Shown: positions 25,967-35,260, counted from the stretch's first letter. The stretch: 49,764 nucleotides of DNA from an uncultured Lachnospiraceae bacterium (GCA_934320895.1 CAKRFY010000020.1:1-49764), one strand, 5' to 3'. The notes: generated from the sequence alone by a model not told the origin. Numbers and translations: made by a program.

Positions 25967-27652
25967 ATGAATAATTTTTTGAATTCTCTCACTACAGCAC
26001 TTGATAAAATTGACACTTTTGTCTGGGGCCCTGTAATGCTCATTCTTCTTGTTGGAACCGGTATCTTTCTTACTATCAGAACAAAAGCTCTATGCTGGCG
26101 AAATTTACCCTACGCGCTAAAAAGTGTTCTAAGCAAAGAAGCAAGACAGAAAAAAGGTGATGGTGATGTTTCGCCATTCTCGGCACTTACAACTGCACTG
26201 GCTGCAACGATTGGAACTGGAAATATCGTAGGCGTTGCTACAGCTATGGTTTCTGGCGGTCCTGGTGCTTTAGTATGGATGTGGCTTTCTGCTGCCTTTG
26301 GTATGACATCAAAATTCAGCGAATGTATGCTTGCCATCAAATATCGTGAAGTAAATGAAAAAGGCGAGATGTCCGGCGGCCCCATGTACACTATGAAAAA
26401 AGCTTTTAAGAACAAAAAAGCAGGTACTATACTTGGTTGGCTCTTTGCTTTTTTTGCAGTCGTTGCATCATTTGGAATAGGAAATCTTACGCAGGCAAAT
26501 TCAATTTCAACCGCATTAAATTCAACATTTAACATCCCAGTCACAGTTACTGGTGTCATAATAACAATCCTCGCACTCATCATTATCATAGGTGGCATTA
26601 AAAATATATCAAAAGTATCACAGGTAGTCGTACCGCTCATGGCAGTATTTTATATTATTGCAGGACTTATCGTTATCTTTGGAAACCTCGACAATATACC
26701 TTCAGGTGTCGCAATGATATTTAAAATGGCATTTTCCGTAAAAGCAGTCGGTGGAGGACTATGCGGAGGTATTGTTGCAAGCATGATGCAGGCAATGCGT
26801 TTTGGTGTTGCCAGAGGTGTATTTTCAAACGAAGCAGGTATGGGTTCTGCTGCTATTACTGCTGCCGCAGCTACAACAGATGAACCCGTACGTCAGGGAT
26901 ACATAAATATGACAGGTACTTTCTGGGATACTATTGTTGTTTGCACTATTACAGGACTCTGTATTGCAAGTTCGGGCGTGCTCGGTTCAAAAGATATCGT
27001 AAACTCAGGACAGTACACATACACAAAAGAAGCAAACACTATATCTATAGCAACACGAAATGGTGATAATATAATAACAGACAATTACATTATTAAAAAT
27101 GTTACATCAGATAGTAACCGCACTACTCTTGTCGTTACAAAAGATGACAAAGATATCTCACTGAAAAACAAAAAATCCACTCTTACATCAGACAATATAA
27201 GTGCTGATACTCTCGTAGGAACATGGATTGATTCATCGGATAATGAATATATATTTGACAAGAATGGTTCTTATAAATACAAAGAACTGACTGTTGGCTC
27301 GGCACTGACGATAAAAGCGTTTAAAACAGTTCTGGGAGATGTAGGAGGCTGGCTCGTATGCATCGGAATAGCTCTCTTTGCATTCTCAACAATACTCGGC
27401 TGGGAATATCATGGCGAAAAGGCCTTTGAATACATACTCGGAACGCACAGATACAATATGGTCTACAGAATAATCTTTTCACTTATCGCATATATCGGAG
27501 CAACGACGACGCTTGAGATTGCATGGACATTTTCGGATATAGCTAATGCGTTGATGGCAATTCCTAATCTTATATGTCTGCTTGCCTTAAGTGGCACAGT
27601 GGCTAAAGAGATGAACAGATTTCAAGAGGTGCTTAAGAGGGAACGCGACTAA
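25967..27652 (+). CDS. Sodium:alanine/glycine symporter (AGCS) with inserted domain
   Basis: AGCS proteins import alanine or glycine with sodium. The 561-residue product has the family motifs SPFSALTTALAATIGTGNIVGVATA (about residues 68-92), GGPGALVWMW and SGGPMYTM, MRFGVARGVFSNEAGMGSAAI, and the late GWEYHGEKAFEYILG. Family members are usually about 450-470 residues. The excess is a soluble insertion at residues 340-444, between two membrane segments. It ends LVGTWIDSSDNEYIFDKNGSYKYK, which resembles a lipocalin-like or DUF5640-type strand motif. AGAAAGAGG precedes the start. Transport by the core is likely; the insert's role is unknown. Confidence 0.9.
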   Translation: MNNFLNSLTTALDKIDTFVWGPVMLILLVGTGIFLTIRTKALCWRNLPYALKSVLSKEARQKKGDGDVSPFSALTTALAATIGTGNIVGVATAMVSGGPGALVWMWLSAAFGMTSKFSECMLAIKYREVNEKGEMSGGPMYTMKKAFKNKKAGTILGWLFAFFAVVASFGIGNLTQANSISTALNSTFNIPVTVTGVIITILALIIIIGGIKNISKVSQVVVPLMAVFYIIAGLIVIFGNLDNIPSGVAMIFKMAFSVKAVGGGLCGGIVASMMQAMRFGVARGVFSNEAGMGSAAITAAAATTDEPVRQGYINMTGTFWDTIVVCTITGLCIASSGVLGSKDIVNSGQYTYTKEANTISIATRNGDNIITDNYIIKNVTSDSNRTTLVVTKDDKDISLKNKKSTLTSDNISADTLVGTWIDSSDNEYIFDKNGSYKYKELTVGSALTIKAFKTVLGDVGGWLVCIGIALFAFSTILGWEYHGEKAFEYILGTHRYNMVYRIIFSLIAYIGATTTLEIAWTFSDIANALMAIPNLICLLALSGTVAKEMNRFQEVLKRERD

Positions 27653-27657
27653 CGGAC

Positions 27658-27802
27658 GCTTTAAATAGGGCTTATTATTCTGCAGCAGGGACGCTTTCGC
27701 TCGGAGAACTGAGTAGCGGTACATAAGCGGGCACAATACACCCGCTAAGTACCGACACAGTTCTAACGCCCTTTTGCCAGAATAATAAGCCCTATTTAAA
27801 GC
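27658..27802. repeat. 145-bp inverted repeat with nested stems
   Basis: Perfect 25-base arms (27658-27682 and 27778-27802, starting GCTTTAAATAGGGC) enclose four more nested stems: AGGG-CG/CG-CCCT, AGAACTG/CAGTTCT (27705-27711, 27758-27764), CGGTAC/GTACCG (27717-27722, 27749-27754) and AGCGGG/CCCGCT (27726-27731, 27741-27746) with a 9-base loop. It fills the gap between two converging genes. It has no frame and no recognised transposase. GGACGCTTT occurs at the left edge and again inside. Confidence 0.85.
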
Positions 27803-27837
27803 TGGTTTTGTCCCAAAGTGACATTTGCCCCTTAATA

Positions 27838-28791
27838 CTACTGAATAAGTGCAAGCGATTTCATCAGAAATATCCATCCCGTAAGCGTAACCGATGAAAA
27901 TAATGTGGTACTTACCACTATACTTGCGGCAAGCGTGTCATCACCATCCATATTTTTTGCCATTATGTATGATGTAGGTGTGCATGGTGAGGCAAGCATT
28001 ATCACTATCGCTATCAACTTTTGGTCGCGGAATCCAAAATATGCCGCAAGCGGAAGAAAAATCCCTGCAAGTACGACAAGTTTTATAAGCGATGCCGCCA
28101 TAGTCGGTTTTATCTTTGCAAGTGCCTTTCTGCCCTCAAATGTCGCACCGATTGAAATAAGTGCGAGTGGGGATGCCATAACTGCAAGATTGTTTATTGT
28201 CTTATCTATCATTCTAGGAAAACTTATATTAAAAAATGATGCGACAAGACCGAAAAATATTCCTATTATTATAGGGTTTTTAAGTATATTTATCAATGCA
28301 TGTTTAATCTGGCTGTTATCTCCGAAATTGTCTTTATTGTTGCTCTCTAATGTCAGAATGATAACTGCAAATATATTGTAAAGAGGCACTGAACCGATTA
28401 TCATAAGCGGTGCCATGCCCGATGTACCATAGATATTCTGTATAAACGCTATGCCTAAAATAGCGGCACTGCTTCGATATGCTCCCTGAACAAACGCACC
28501 TACCATGCTTTTATCCCTCATAAATTTCTTTGCAAGAAACCATACCACAAGGATTGAGGTAAGAGTCGCAATAAAACAGAAACCAACATATTTAAAATCA
28601 AAATTTTTCCTTATATTTGTATCTGCAAGATCCTGAAATACAAGGCACGGCAGACACGCCTTAAAAACAAATTTATTTGCCACACTTGCAAAATGTTCGT
28701 CTATAAGACCTATTCTCTTAAAAAAATGTCCGAGGACTATCACCGCAAAAACCGGAACTGTCGCATTCAGACTAAATAAAAAATTGTTCAT
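27838..28791 (-). CDS. AEC (auxin efflux carrier) family transporter
   Basis: AEC transporters move organic acids such as malate and related substrates; bacterial specificity varies. The 317-residue product has about ten hydrophobic segments. It starts FLFSLNATVPVFAVIVLGHFFKRIGLID and shows the family's NKFVFKACLPCLVFQDLA, the central NPIIIGIFFGLV and the C-terminal ASPCTPTSYIMAKNMDGD motif. It is full length. It stands alone, converging with the symporter across the inverted repeat. The substrate cannot be predicted. Confidence 0.88.
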   Translation of the reverse strand: MNNFLFSLNATVPVFAVIVLGHFFKRIGLIDEHFASVANKFVFKACLPCLVFQDLADTNIRKNFDFKYVGFCFIATLTSILVVWFLAKKFMRDKSMVGAFVQGAYRSSAAILGIAFIQNIYGTSGMAPLMIIGSVPLYNIFAVIILTLESNNKDNFGDNSQIKHALINILKNPIIIGIFFGLVASFFNISFPRMIDKTINNLAVMASPLALISIGATFEGRKALAKIKPTMAASLIKLVVLAGIFLPLAAYFGFRDQKLIAIVIMLASPCTPTSYIMAKNMDGDDTLAASIVVSTTLFSSVTLTGWIFLMKSLALIQ

Positions 28792-28827
28792 TTTCTTAAC
28801 CTCTTTCGATTATTTATCTATTAAGTG

Positions 28828-28903
28828 ATTGCGAAACTGATTGTAAGTTGTGTTAATTGTGAAGATATAACAATTTAATTATAGGTAACGATAGTTTCGC
28901 AAT
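28828..28903. repeat. inverted repeat upstream of AEC gene
   Basis: ATTGCGAAACT (28828-28838) and AGTTTCGCAAT (28893-28903) are perfect complements 54 bases apart, with AATTGT/ACAATT nested inside. It sits 37 bases upstream of the AEC start and may be part of its control region. Confidence 0.5.
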
Positions 28904-29013
28904 ATATAATTATTTATAGGATAGAAGTACGATAATAAAATGTCAATGGTAAGTGTAGTGTATCAATGCTTTTCAGCTAAATAACTAGCATAGAAAGAGA
29001 TGGGTTGTCAAAA

Positions 29014-29151
29014 TGTATTGGAAAACCAGAACCACTTAAACACAGAAAAGTATGGAGCAGAAGAATAACTGACGAACACAGGCTTACCTACAATTTTGAC
29101 AGCAACCAAAATCTCATAATTTATTCATGAAAATATCATTATGAAAATTAA
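29014..29151 (+). pseudogene. YoeB-like toxin remnant
   Basis: Reading the plus strand from 29014 gives CIGKPEPLKHRKVWSRRITDEHRLTYNFDSNQNLIIYS, a TGA stop at 29128-29130, then KYHYEN and TAA. This matches the C-terminal half of YoeB mRNA-interferase toxins (GKPEPLKHNLSG-WSRRI-EEHRLVY...CRYHY). The 5' half and the NLSGY loop are missing, and the catalytic-histidine segment lies behind the stop, where the usual Cys codon is TGA. No antitoxin is adjacent. It is a fossil toxin gene; the rest of the 444-base gap shows only the flanking hairpins. Confidence 0.8.
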
Positions 29152-29168
29152 AATACGGCATAAAAAAC

Positions 29169-29209
29169 GCCCTCCGGAAGTTAGATTTATAATCTAACTT
29201 CCGGAGGGC
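29169..29209 (-). terminator. exporter operon terminator
   Basis: A perfect 19-bp stem (29169-29187 with 29191-29209, GCCCTCCGGAAGTTAGATT and complement) is followed by GTTTTTTA on the minus strand, 27 bases after the permease stop codon. Confidence 0.92.
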
Positions 29210-29235
29210 ATTAGCGTGCCACTTCCCTGATATTA

Positions 29236-31869
29236 TTAAATATTATCATTTCTAAGTGTTTCAATTACATTATCTTTTTTAATTTTACTCATTGTGTATA
29301 TCATGCTTGCAAATACTACTACAAATATGCTTATCACAACAACCACGATGCTCTGCACCGGAATATAAAATCCTACATTAAATCCCTCGCTCATTACATT
29401 GAACATTGCATAGGTAGCAAGTACAGCAAGTATCAGACCAAATATAAGACCTTTTATTCCATAAAATACACATTCATAATTCATCATTTTATTCAGACCT
29501 TTTTTCGTCATTCCGACAGATTTCAGCATTGCAAATTCCTGTCTTCTCAGAAGAATGTTTGTGGAAATCGTATTAAATACATTTGCAATAACTATAAGTG
29601 AGATAAGTATGATAAATCCATATGAAAAAACATTGACTATTATTACTATTGCATTGCTTGTTTCTTTATCCTGTGTATAGTCAGCTATATAGCTTAACTG
29701 ACCTGACATTTTTTTATTCATAAAAGTCGTAACATTTACTTTTGCTTCTGAATGTTTTTTTGCCTTAAAAGCAAATGTATAATAATTATTTCTTACAACT
29801 CCCCTTGGTATATTTTTAACTTCTGAGTATGGTTTTACTATCGTGAGTACATTGCTGTTGCTGGCATCTCCAATACAAAGTGGAAGTTTCTTATCACATC
29901 TGACTACACTTATATCCTGCGACGCAAATGCCTCTTTTTCTGAATAAACCTTACTCTCCGCACTTTCTCCATCATCATCAGGAATCTCAAAATAATACTG
30001 GCTGAGTTTCTTATAACTTTTTATATTACCAAGCTCATAACCTTTCTTTTCCTTTGCCTGATATATCTTTATATCTGTATCTGATTTTAAAATATCATAT
30101 GAATAATTCTTGTTTTCATCTTCATTATAAATCGAAAAATGATGCCATGCCAAAGCATTTGTATTTTTAATACTGTTTTTCTTTATATACTCATTATATA
30201 TATCATCTTCAAGATACCATATATGAGCATCAATCCTTATGATACCTTTTTTCTCATCGACCATATCCGGATCCATCTTTTTAAGGTCATTAAGATACTC
30301 ACTGTCTACATCTTTTATATTTATTTCGGCAATTGTATTATCATACATACTGTAACCGGCATCATCTATATTATCTACTCCCTTAAATCCCTTTAACGCA
30401 TTTTCAACTGTCTTAAAACTTTTTTTAATAACACTCTTTTCGGCTTCCATTGACAGGTCCGCCGTCGTATTGCTGTCATAAACGTCCAAAGATTTTGACA
30501 TATATGAGGTGAAACTGTTTACCGCTACAAACAGTGCCGTACTTATGGCTATAGAAATTACCGTTACCCTCTGCTTTCGCTTATTTCTCTTAAAGTTTTT
30601 GTCGGCAAGTTTTCCCTCAAACCCGAACAATCGCTCTAAAAGAGGGTTTACTTTTACATTTCTTCTCTTAAGTCCCGTACTCTCATTTTGTTTAAGAGCC
30701 TGTAAAACCGTAAGTCTGACCGCTTTTACTGCCGGTATGAGTGCCGATACCAATACCGTGATAACTGTTACCGCCACAGCTACAAGCACGCCCGCCGCAG
30801 ATATGTGCATTGTAAGTGAAATTCCCGACGAACCTGAACCTGTAAGCATCATCGCAAACTGATTTCCAAGAAGATTTAATGTAATACCAATTCCTATTAC
30901 ACCGCATATTATACCAATCGGAATTCCTATTATACAAAGTATTCCTGCCTCAAAAAACACACTTCTTAAAATCTGCTTTCTCGTCGCACCTGCCGATTTG
31001 AGAAGTCCAAACTGTTTTGTTCTCTCACTTATGGAGATTGAAAACGCATTATGGATAAGCGACACTGACGCAACCATTATTATTGCCATAAGTATGCCTG
31101 CCATACCATATAAAAGTTTGTTGTATGTGTGGTTTTGTGACTCTCCGTAAAATTTTAAAAGTACGCTGTGTATATAACCGGTTATCTCATCTTCATCCGA
31201 ACCTGCATCTGCTTTCTTTGCCTTTTCAAGTTGCTTTATAAGTGTCTCAAATGTCCCCTCCACTTTTGAAACATTTTTGCATTTAAAATACATCGTGTAA
31301 GATTTTGGTGATATAAGACCGCTTTTTGTAAATATCTGCATATCATTAGATGTATCACCATTACTTGTGACCACTTCAGAAAAACCTGATATTTCAAACT
31401 CCCTGTCTTTACCATCAACCTTTAATTTTATTTTGTCCCCTATCTTACTGTTTTCAAAGTAAACGCTTCTTGCCATATTAGTCATGATTATCTGAGAATT
31501 ATCCTTTGGCATATGTCCGCTTTTAAGCTTCACAGTAAGCATTGCTCTGAAATTATCATCTATTCCTGAAAATGAAATATCTTTTGCCTTTCCCTGATTA
31601 TCATATATCTCAACATAACTTTTCTCGCTTATATCTGCGGCTTTGTCACATATCTCCTCTTTTGACTTTTTATCAATATTGTATATCTGCCCCTGCCACT
31701 CACCCGACTGCTCTACTACAATATCAAGCATATAATTCTGTAAACTCGTTATTATACTTGTTATTGAAACAAACATTGCAGTTGCAAGAATAATTCCAAG
31801 TATCGTGACAAAGGTACGCACCTTATTTTTGCAAAGCGTTCTGAGAGTAAATCTGTTTATGATATTCAT
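29236..31869 (-). CDS. FtsX/MacB-type ABC transporter permease
   Basis: The 877-residue membrane protein belongs to the FtsX-like permeases that export or sense peptides and lipids. It has an N-terminal helix (about 17-40), a large extracytoplasmic domain, a cluster of three helices (about 265-385) typical of FtsX, a further helix near 435, a second soluble domain and a final three-helix FtsX unit (about 765-870, with the motif RRQEFAMLKSVGMTKKGL). The duplicated FtsX unit (SERTKQFGLLKSAGATRKQI earlier) marks the two-lobed form. Its ATG overlaps the ATPase stop by one base. With that ATPase and the kinase-regulator pair upstream it resembles antimicrobial-peptide detoxification modules. Confidence 0.9.
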   Translation of the reverse strand: MNIINRFTLRTLCKNKVRTFVTILGIILATAMFVSITSIITSLQNYMLDIVVEQSGEWQGQIYNIDKKSKEEICDKAADISEKSYVEIYDNQGKAKDISFSGIDDNFRAMLTVKLKSGHMPKDNSQIIMTNMARSVYFENSKIGDKIKLKVDGKDREFEISGFSEVVTSNGDTSNDMQIFTKSGLISPKSYTMYFKCKNVSKVEGTFETLIKQLEKAKKADAGSDEDEITGYIHSVLLKFYGESQNHTYNKLLYGMAGILMAIIMVASVSLIHNAFSISISERTKQFGLLKSAGATRKQILRSVFFEAGILCIIGIPIGIICGVIGIGITLNLLGNQFAMMLTGSGSSGISLTMHISAAGVLVAVAVTVITVLVSALIPAVKAVRLTVLQALKQNESTGLKRRNVKVNPLLERLFGFEGKLADKNFKRNKRKQRVTVISIAISTALFVAVNSFTSYMSKSLDVYDSNTTADLSMEAEKSVIKKSFKTVENALKGFKGVDNIDDAGYSMYDNTIAEINIKDVDSEYLNDLKKMDPDMVDEKKGIIRIDAHIWYLEDDIYNEYIKKNSIKNTNALAWHHFSIYNEDENKNYSYDILKSDTDIKIYQAKEKKGYELGNIKSYKKLSQYYFEIPDDDGESAESKVYSEKEAFASQDISVVRCDKKLPLCIGDASNSNVLTIVKPYSEVKNIPRGVVRNNYYTFAFKAKKHSEAKVNVTTFMNKKMSGQLSYIADYTQDKETSNAIVIIVNVFSYGFIILISLIVIANVFNTISTNILLRRQEFAMLKSVGMTKKGLNKMMNYECVFYGIKGLIFGLILAVLATYAMFNVMSEGFNVGFYIPVQSIVVVVISIFVVVFASMIYTMSKIKKDNVIETLRNDNI

Positions 31870-32549
31870 TATCTGTTCACCTCATCCCTCGTGATGTGTC
31901 CGTCCTCTATTGCAATTATCCTGTCAGCCTGAAGTGCTATGTTCTCATCATGTGTTATCATTATAAGAGTCTGATTATATTTCTTATTTGACTTCTTTAA
32001 AAGTTCCATTATCTCCTGACTATTCTTACTGTCAAGGTTTCCCGTCGGCTCGTCGGCAAGCACAACTGACGGTGAATTCATAAGTGCCCTGCCTATTGAA
32101 ACTCTCTGCTGCTGCCCTCCTGAAAGCTGGTTAGGAAGATGCTTCTCCCTGCCATGAAGTCCCAAAAGAGCTACCATCTCCTGCAAACGCTCTCTATTTA
32201 CTTTTCTTCCATCAAGCTGAACTGGAAGTGTTATATTTTCAACAACATCAAGAACTGGAATAAGATTGTAAAACTGATATACCAGACCAACCTGCCTTCT
32301 TCTAAAAATAGCAAGCTGTTCCTCATTCTGCTTAAAAACATCCTTGCCATCCATAAAAACTTTTCCCGATGACGGCTCATCAACAGCACCTAATATATGA
32401 AGCAGTGTTGATTTTCCCGAACCTGACGGCCCTATAATAGCAACAAACTCGCCCTTTTCGACCGAAAACGAAACACCATCAAGTGCTCTTACTTCATTTT
32501 CTCCCTTTCCATAAACTTTTGTGAGATTCTCTACTCTTAAAATTTCCAC
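31869..32549 (-). CDS. ABC exporter ATP-binding protein (MacB/LolD type)
   Basis: The 226-residue ATPase energises the FtsX-type permease. It has Walker [16 protein letters not shown] (39-53), Q-loop QFYNLIPVLDVVENI, signature [19 protein letters not shown], Walker B VVLADEPTGNLDSKNSQEI and H-loop ITHDE, all characteristic of the LolD/MacB/BceA group. A GGAGGAA site precedes the start. It is coupled to the permease by a one-base overlap. A strong terminator 150 bases upstream separates it from the histidine kinase, so it likely has its own promoter, perhaps activated by the adjacent response regulator. Confidence 0.93.
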   Translation of the reverse strand: MEILRVENLTKVYGKGENEVRALDGVSFSVEKGEFVAIIGPSGSGKSTLLHILGAVDEPSSGKVFMDGKDVFKQNEEQLAIFRRRQVGLVYQFYNLIPVLDVVENITLPVQLDGRKVNRERLQEMVALLGLHGREKHLPNQLSGGQQQRVSIGRALMNSPSVVLADEPTGNLDSKNSQEIMELLKKSNKKYNQTLIMITHDENIALQADRIIAIEDGHITRDEVNR

Positions 32550-32695
32550 TCTATTTCCTCCATTCTGAACACTATGTAGTTTTCCTTACTGCTTTTACAT
32601 GATATTAGGGGAAAAAATTATTTTATCTTAAACTAATGCCACAGATTGTTATCTGCTTTTTTCCCTCGCTTCATGATACTAATTTAACATACATA

Positions 32696-32766
32696 AATTA
32701 CAACAGGGTGACTTTTAAATGACAAAATTGTCACTTTTAAAAAGTCACCCTGTTGTAATTTTTCTG
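32696..32766 (-). terminator. terminator after the histidine kinase
   Basis: Twenty-one-base perfect arms (32696-32716 and 32740-32760, containing CAACAGGGTGACTTTT) enclose a nested TGACAAAATTGTCA. T/A runs on both sides allow it to work in either direction. Confidence 0.85.
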
Positions 32767-32814
32767 CACACGTTTTTTGTGCATAGTGTAAAAAATCTTG
32801 CATACATAGATTTT

Positions 32815-33912
32815 TCACACTATCGTCTTATAAAACCTTATATCAAATGAAGTCCCCTGACCGACCTCGCTCATAACTTTTATTGTTCCGTTAAACTGCG
32901 TTATGATACTTCTTGACAGTGCAAGTCCGATACCTACACTCTCACTTTTATATTCCATATCAGCACTTGCGCTTAAATTTCCGTTATCACCATAAACCGC
33001 TCCGCTATTCTTAGGTTCATCCGACTTATTCTTGCTTTTTCCTTTATAAAATCTCTCAAAAATATGCGGCAGATCCTCTTTTTCAATTCCCGTTCCATTG
33101 TCGTTTATGACTATCCTACTATATAGCGCATTCTCCTCACAGCTTACCGAAATCTTTCCTCCCTCAAAGCTATGCTCCATACAGTTTTTTAATATATTTC
33201 CTAAAGCCTCGACAAGCCACTCTTTATCAGCTGCCACTTTTGAGTTTTCCTGATATGAACGCTCAAAACTTACACCTCTTATATCAAGTGGTATCTCTAT
33301 AAGTGAATATGCCTCATCAATAACCCTGCTCATATCAATATCTTCAATATCAAAATCAACCATGCCAGCATCAAGCCTTGATATTCTAAGCAAAGCTGTT
33401 ATCTGCCATTTTATCTTTTCGGCTAGCGTCATAAGTTCCCTTACAAGAGCAATTCTGCGCTCATATGTAATATCTTCCTCACGCAGAAAATTTAATATGA
33501 GATTTATCGAGGTAAGCGGTGTCTTTATCTGATGTGAAATATCCGCTATTGAGTCAGCAAGAAATACTTTATCATTCCGAAGCCTTTCTGTCTGTTCCCT
33601 GAGTTTTATCACAAGTTTTTCCACCTCATCAGAAAGCACAGAAAGTTCTCCCTCTTTGTACTGCTCAAATGACAAATGTTCATCCCCATGCAATATTGCA
33701 TCTATTTTGTCACTTATACTCGCAAGTTTATCGTATCTTCTCTTTGTAAAAAACACATTTGCCAAAAATTGTATAAAACCTGCCACGCATACTATAGCTG
33801 CCACCTTTATATTTTGCTTTGACAAAATATATGAGAAAACAACTGCTGCTGCCACGATAAGCAGATTGATAAATCCCCACTTCTTAATCTCACTGTTTCG
33901 CAAAAAATTCAT
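32815..33912 (-). CDS. Intramembrane-sensing sensor histidine kinase
   Basis: The 365-residue kinase has two closely spaced transmembrane helices (about 14-31 and 36-55) with almost no external loop, the architecture of BceS/VncS-type kinases that sense through a partner ABC transporter. A HAMP-like coiled region is followed by the H-box ADISHQIKTPLTSI (His127), N-box NILKNCMEHS, and the ATPase motifs DNGTGIEKEDLPHIFERFYKG and GIGLALSRSI. The start at 33912 follows TGAGGA; a longer frame begins at 33936. It is 33 bases downstream of its response regulator. Confidence 0.9.
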   Translation of the reverse strand: MNFLRNSEIKKWGFINLLIVAAAVVFSYILSKQNIKVAAIVCVAGFIQFLANVFFTKRRYDKLASISDKIDAILHGDEHLSFEQYKEGELSVLSDEVEKLVIKLREQTERLRNDKVFLADSIADISHQIKTPLTSINLILNFLREEDITYERRIALVRELMTLAEKIKWQITALLRISRLDAGMVDFDIEDIDMSRVIDEAYSLIEIPLDIRGVSFERSYQENSKVAADKEWLVEALGNILKNCMEHSFEGGKISVSCEENALYSRIVINDNGTGIEKEDLPHIFERFYKGKSKNKSDEPKNSGAVYGDNGNLSASADMEYKSESVGIGLALSRSIITQFNGTIKVMSEVGQGTSFDIRFYKTIV

Positions 33913-33945
33913 TTTATTCCTCATTTCTGCATTCACAATATCAAA

Positions 33946-34632
33946 TCATAAACACCTATACCCCATACCTCTGACCGTTTTTATTATCTCCGGCTTCTGC
34001 GGGTCATTCTCAATCTTTTCCCTGAGCCTTTTTATATAAACAGTCAGCGTATTGTCATTCACAAACTCTCCTGACGCATCCCAAATCTCCTCCAGCAACT
34101 TATTTCTCGACAAAACATTTCCTTTATTTGCAGCAAAAATAAGAAGCAGTCTGTATTCCAAAGCAGAAAGAAAAATCTCCTGACCGCTTTTTGTAACCTT
34201 GCCGCCCGTCGTGTCAATCCTCACATCCGCAAGCTCGATAAAATTTGAGATACGCCCACTTCTTCTAAGCACACTTTTTATCCTTGACACAAGCTCTCTT
34301 GGTCTAAACGGCTTCCCAATGTAATCATCAGCTCCCATATCAAGCCCCATTACAACACTGTACTCATCACCCGAAGCCGTCAGAAAGATAACCGGAATAT
34401 CAGTATTTTGCTTAATTGCCGTACACACAGCAAACCCGTTGCCATCCTCAAGCGAAACATCAAGAAGAACAATATCAACCTCCTGCGTATGCTCATCAAC
34501 ATATGAAAGCGCATCTTTCTGCCCTGTCACACTGCGGACCCTAAAACCTTCATTATTTAAAAACTCCGTCAAATTTTTTATAATTTCTTTGTCATCCTCA
34601 ACTAAAAGGATGTTGTATAACAGATTACTCAT
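33946..34632 (-). CDS. OmpR-family response regulator
   Basis: The 228-residue regulator has a receiver domain (ILLVEDDKEIIKNL; phospho-acceptor Asp58 in VLLDVSLEDGNG; Lys in YIGKPFRPRELV) and a C-terminal winged helix (LSALEYRLLLIFAANKGNVLSRNKLLEEIW...NTLTVYIKRLREKIE). The start at 34632 is set by GGAGGAGATT. It is the first gene of the regulator-kinase unit, which reads toward the ABC exporter it probably controls. Confidence 0.94.
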   Translation of the reverse strand: MSNLLYNILLVEDDKEIIKNLTEFLNNEGFRVRSVTGQKDALSYVDEHTQEVDIVLLDVSLEDGNGFAVCTAIKQNTDIPVIFLTASGDEYSVVMGLDMGADDYIGKPFRPRELVSRIKSVLRRSGRISNFIELADVRIDTTGGKVTKSGQEIFLSALEYRLLLIFAANKGNVLSRNKLLEEIWDASGEFVNDNTLTVYIKRLREKIENDPQKPEIIKTVRGMGYRCL

Positions 34633-34721
34633 AATCTCCTCCGGATATATATATTGAAAAGACGAGAGGATAAATCTCTCGTCCAAAATAACTTAACTAT
34701 CAGACTAATTTTTAGTTTCTA

Positions 34722-35042
34722 TCATTCTCTCTCCGACACAACTACAAAATCAGTCTCGTCTAAATCATCATTTGCTAAAATATCTAACAATCTAAATGCA
34801 GGACCTGTAGGATGTGTCCTGCCACATTCCCATGCTTCTATTGTTTTTTTTGATACTCCCATGTATGATGCAAATACACTCTGAGTCATACCGGCTCTCA
34901 TTCTTATATCTCTAATTTCCTTATTTGAATATCTTTTAATTGGCATAATCATATATGTCTTTACCCGAGCCTTGCCGTTACCTTTCTCATATGCAACAGC
35001 CTCTTCTAACCCTTGTTTCAAATCATCAAATAATGAACCCAT
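34722..35042 (-). CDS. HigA/NadS-like antitoxin, helix-turn-helix
   Basis: The 106-residue product has the family N terminus MGSLFDDLKQGLEEAVAYEKGNGKARVKTY and a C-terminal HTH (SNKEIRDIRMRAGMTQSVFASYMGVSKKTIEAWECGRTHPTGPAFRLL). It should neutralise the cognate RelE-like toxin and repress the operon. AGGAGATG lies upstream, inside the tail of the toxin frame. The toxin just upstream is truncated, so this antitoxin survives without an active partner here and might act only as a repressor or against related toxins elsewhere. Confidence 0.88.
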   Translation of the reverse strand: MGSLFDDLKQGLEEAVAYEKGNGKARVKTYMIMPIKRYSNKEIRDIRMRAGMTQSVFASYMGVSKKTIEAWECGRTHPTGPAFRLLDILANDDLDETDFVVVSERE

Positions 35043-35047
35043 ACAAA

Positions 35048-35233
35048 TCATCTCCTATTCTCTAAAGGAAATCGAACCTTATGAATCCCGCCTGTTCCCT
35101 CCATTACAGGACCTGATTCAGGGTCTTTTAATAAAATTATCTGTAATGCCTGAAGCTCATTATCTCCAAGTCCTATTTCTTTCCAACGCTTGGTAAATAA
35201 CGGTACTTCTATAAATGTTCTTATCATTCGCAT
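35048..35233 (-). pseudogene. Truncated RelE/HigB-family toxin
   Basis: The 61-codon frame (MRMIRTFIEVPLFTKRWKEIGLGDNELQ...GTGGIHKVRFPLENRR) is the N-terminal half of a RelE/ParE-superfamily toxin of about 105-110 residues. After FPLENR, where relatives continue with a conserved Gly-Lys-Ser-Gly-Gly-x-Arg strand, the frame ends directly at the antitoxin's ribosome site. The missing part holds most of the catalytic surface. It has its own promoter, a GGT ribosome site and normal spacing to the antitoxin, so a single 3' deletion is the simplest explanation. Confidence 0.78.
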
Positions 35234-35260
35234 ATTACCTTTTGCTTCTTTATAAGCTAT

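Noticed and set aside
26110..26640. A 176-codon minus-strand frame inside the symporter gene
   Set aside because: It is antisense to conserved membrane segments of the symporter and has no independent support.
27905..28381. A 158-codon plus-strand frame inside the AEC transporter gene
   Set aside because: It mirrors the AEC coding sequence and lacks family features or a ribosome site.
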